Source of the DNA: Lutimonas saemankumensis
Lineage (GTDB): Bacteria > Bacteroidota > Bacteroidia > Flavobacteriales > Flavobacteriaceae
Length of the DNA: 64,000 nt
Direction of reading: 5' to 3'
Assembly (NCBI RefSeq): GCF_020171465.1
Contig: NZ_JAIUZR010000006.1
Span: 1 to 64,000, forward strand
Shown: positions 62,124 through 64,000 of the stretch, one piece after another
Position numbering within the stretch: the stretch's first letter is position 1
Layout of the letters: every line of letters begins with the position of its first letter
Notes under the pieces: model-generated
Database searches by the model: none
Seen by the model: only the letters and a program-made list of their open reading frames with translations
Told to the model about the DNA's origin: nothing
Program-made: the position numbers and the translations under genes

Positions 62124-63215
62124 CTAAACTTTAATAAAAATCTTCTTTTTGTATAGAATATATGCCGGGATAAAGCAAATCAAGGTATATACGATCGACC
62201 AGAGAAATGATGCCAATTCAGGAACCATTCCCGCATTGACCAATCCGTTATAAAAAAATCCTCTCACTCCCATAATATCGTTTAAAAGCCATGGAAACAT
62301 TCCGGCAAAAACATAAACCGTAATGGCATTACTTCCATAGATAACACCAAATTTAGCAGATTTGTCATATCCCATGACATCTACCAGTAAAATACAGGCT
62401 GCTAATGCCATAAAGGCCCAGCCCGAAGTAAAGAGTACGTATGAGCTGGTCCAGAGATTTTTATTGATCGGGAAGAACAGATCCCATAGGTATCCTCCAA
62501 CTACACATAGCAAACCGATCAGGAAAAGATAATTTAATTTTTTTTCAATTTCCATATCCTGTTTCAGCAATTGCCCGGCAAACATCCCGGTCATCCCCGT
62601 TACAATGGCGGGAATTGTACTTAAGAGTCCTTCCGGATCCCAGGTTCCCTGCCACATTCTCAAAGGTATAACAATACTGTCGATCCAGGCTGCAAGGTTT
62701 TTCCCCGGTTCAAGAACACCTGCTCCTAATCCTGGAACTGGAATCAACATCATCGCAAGCCAGTAACCGACAAGAGCAGCTACCGCTATTTTTAATTGAG
62801 TTTTCCAATTCACGGCCAGGAATATATGAGCGCATACCAAATAAACGATGGCGATTCGCTGAAGTACTCCGGGAATTCTTAATTCGGCGAAATTGAAATC
62901 AGGAAAAAGGTTTAAAAGTATTCCCAGTGCGAAAATTTTAATGGACCGGATCCATATTTTTTTTCTCATTTTCTTCTTGTCCGCTCCGGCATCAAGTTGT
63001 TTGTAAGAGGATAAAACAATAGATACCCCCACGATAAACAGAAAGAATGGATACACGAAATCCGTTATCGTGATTCCATGCCATTCGGCGTGGGCGAGGG
63101 GCCAGTAAATATGTTCCCAGGACCCTGGGTCATTTACGACGATCATAAGAGCTATGGTAAGCCCTCGAAGCATGTCTAAAGAAATAAGTCGCTTGTTTGA
63201 ATCAAAAGTGCTCAT
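62124..63215 (-). CDS. NagX/HGSNAT-like membrane acyltransferase
   Basis: A 363-residue protein with about ten membrane helices. The start SLDMLRGLTIALMIVVNDP is the DUF1624/HGSNAT signature, followed by HAEWHGITITDFVYPFFLF, which includes the conserved histidine. Mammalian HGSNAT acetylates terminal glucosamine across a membrane; bacterial NagX is encoded with GlcNAc use genes. Here it lies between GH20 and SIS genes and overlaps the GH20 stop by 4 bp, consistent with aminosugar handling. Confidence 0.87.
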   Translation of the reverse strand: MSTFDSNKRLISLDMLRGLTIALMIVVNDPGSWEHIYWPLAHAEWHGITITDFVYPFFLFIVGVSIVLSSYKQLDAGADKKKMRKKIWIRSIKIFALGILLNLFPDFNFAELRIPGVLQRIAIVYLVCAHIFLAVNWKTQLKIAVAALVGYWLAMMLIPVPGLGAGVLEPGKNLAAWIDSIVIPLRMWQGTWDPEGLLSTIPAIVTGMTGMFAGQLLKQDMEIEKKLNYLFLIGLLCVVGGYLWDLFFPINKNLWTSSYVLFTSGWAFMALAACILLVDVMGYDKSAKFGVIYGSNAITVYVFAGMFPWLLNDIMGVRGFFYNGLVNAGMVPELASFLWSIVYTLICFIPAYILYKKKIFIKV

Positions 63216-64000
63216 GGTGCAAGATTTAAATTGGTGTTTTTAGGTTGGCTCGTCCGACTTCCTCGTCCTTCTGAATTAAAGGCCCTGAGTTTGACAGGTA
63301 TTTGATTGATTTTTAAGGGTTCACTGTACAGTGCTGAATCCGGCCCTGGCTCAGAACCGTCCGTGGTATATCGAATCTCCAAACCTGGATAGGCAGAATT
63401 CGCAAATAAAAAACCATTTTGGACCTTTGCTCCGGGAGGAGGTATGCGATAATTAAATCCGCCAAATAATGAATTTAATCTTTTCATTTCAGTCTTCCCA
63501 ATGGTATTTGCCATCTGATTCCAGCCTTCCTGTATTTTTTTGTCTCGTAATTTTTTGTCTTCAATAGACTCCCAATCTCGTTCCCTGGCCCAAGCTGATT
63601 CTGCAAATCCAAGAAGCTTGGGAAGTAAATAATATTCAAGCATAGAGGAACCTTTTAACGTCTCACTCCAAAGTTGAGCCTGAATTCCAAGAATGTTTTT
63701 TTCTCCTTTTTTTGTCAGCCGTTCCATATTTTTGAACGATTCTTCCTGATCGATAGGCGTATAGTAGGAATCATCTCTTGTTGTGGTATGGAACACATTA
63801 TAAGGGGCATATTCATAAGCATTCCTCGTATTGACGAAACCAGCCCAATACAAGCCTGGTTCTTCAGGGTGTTTGTCGTAGGCAAGGTCAAAATAGAAAT
63901 TGGTAACAGGACATAAGACTACCGGATAACCTGCGTTGGCCAGTTTATATCCAAGATCCTGAGCGCCCCAAAGGTTGTTCCATATGTAAGGAACTACCTG
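63212..64000 (-). CDS. Beta-N-acetylhexosaminidase, GH20 (5' part beyond window)
   Basis: The frame continues from the stop at 63212 to the right edge without a start; at least 262 residues are visible. YFDLAYDKHPEEPGLYWAG and GIQAQLWSETLKG are GH20 C-terminal barrel segments, with the tryptophan and glutamate that line the sugar site, and a beta-sandwich (LEIRYTTDGSEPGPDS) follows. The catalytic Asp-Glu lies outside the window. The gene belongs with the NagX-like and SIS genes downstream. The apparent ATG at 63853 is internal. Confidence 0.85.
   Translation of the reverse strand, partial: QVVPYIWNNLWGAQDLGYKLANAGYPVVLCPVTNFYFDLAYDKHPEEPGLYWAGFVNTRNAYEYAPYNVFHTTTRDDSYYTPIDQEESFKNMERLTKKGEKNILGIQAQLWSETLKGSSMLEYYLLPKLLGFAESAWARERDWESIEDKKLRDKKIQEGWNQMANTIGKTEMKRLNSLFGGFNYRIPPPGAKVQNGFLFANSAYPGLEIRYTTDGSEPGPDSALYSEPLKINQIPVKLRAFNSEGRGSRTSQPKNTNLNLAP

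Overview
The window looks like a chromosome segment of a member of the Bacteroidota, most likely a marine Flavobacteriaceae. The DNA is AT-rich and most genes lack a Shine-Dalgarno sequence. Several upstream regions carry the Bacteroidota -7 box TAnnTTTG. The gene content also fits: a Porin_10-type putative porin, a TonB receptor with an N-terminal carboxypeptidase-like domain, a lysS with a C-terminal winged-helix-like tail beside yqaE and lipB, and many secreted glycosidases. Nothing identifies the genus, and I see no rRNA or tRNA gene.

Layout. 1-185: a 66-bp tandem repeat that runs off the left edge and includes the 3' end and terminator-like hairpin of a radical SAM gene. 161-5530 (minus): radical SAM protein, PhzF-like, DUF1330, SIMPL and esterase genes, the remnant of a second hydrolase, a small hypothetical and a DinB protein. 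5.6-21.7 kb: mostly housekeeping and solitary genes (NhaC antiporter, FAD oxidoreductase, porin, rnhB, chagasin-like inhibitor, nucleoid-associated protein, lipB-yqaE, lysS, NmrA, AsmA-like, NTF2-like, EthD, SDR, GNAT). 21.75-24.0 kb: a GH3 glycosidase behind a palindromic operator.

24.1-53.8 kb is a large accessory catabolic region in three blocks. (a) A minus-strand operon: Lrp regulator, M20 carbamoylase-type hydrolase, aldehyde dehydrogenase, GABA-type aminotransferase and succinate-semialdehyde-type dehydrogenase. (b) A divergent plus-strand operon: TonB receptor, acyl-CoA ligase, MFS transporter, SDR, putrescine/omega-amine-type aminotransferase and SDR. (c) A membrane-anchored sigma-54 activator, followed by tandem palindromes, a good -24/-12 promoter and a 14-gene run: ABM-like protein, ureohydrolase, SDR, Ldh-type dehydrogenase, SDR, VOC protein, lipoprotein, deaminase, outer-membrane protein, SDR, membrane protein, fold-III PLP decarboxylase-like enzyme, MFS and an alphaproteobacterial-looking NAD kinase, with a glycine-zipper gene at the end. 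Together they suggest uptake and oxidation of an unidentified nitrogenous compound (guanidino, amine or ureido type) to central metabolites. This is the best candidate in the window for an undescribed system.

53.9-64.0 kb is a glycan block: a Nudix-type (NrtR/AraR-like) regulator divergent from a GH3 gene, a GH20 hexosaminidase, then on the minus strand a phytoene-desaturase-like oxidoreductase, a slipin and a GH20 / NagX-like / SIS operon cut by the right edge. The same 21-bp palindrome (ATTGTGT-N7-ACACAAT) occurs twice between the Nudix gene and its GH3 neighbour and once in front of the GH3 gene 33 kb away, which points to a small glycosidase regulon.
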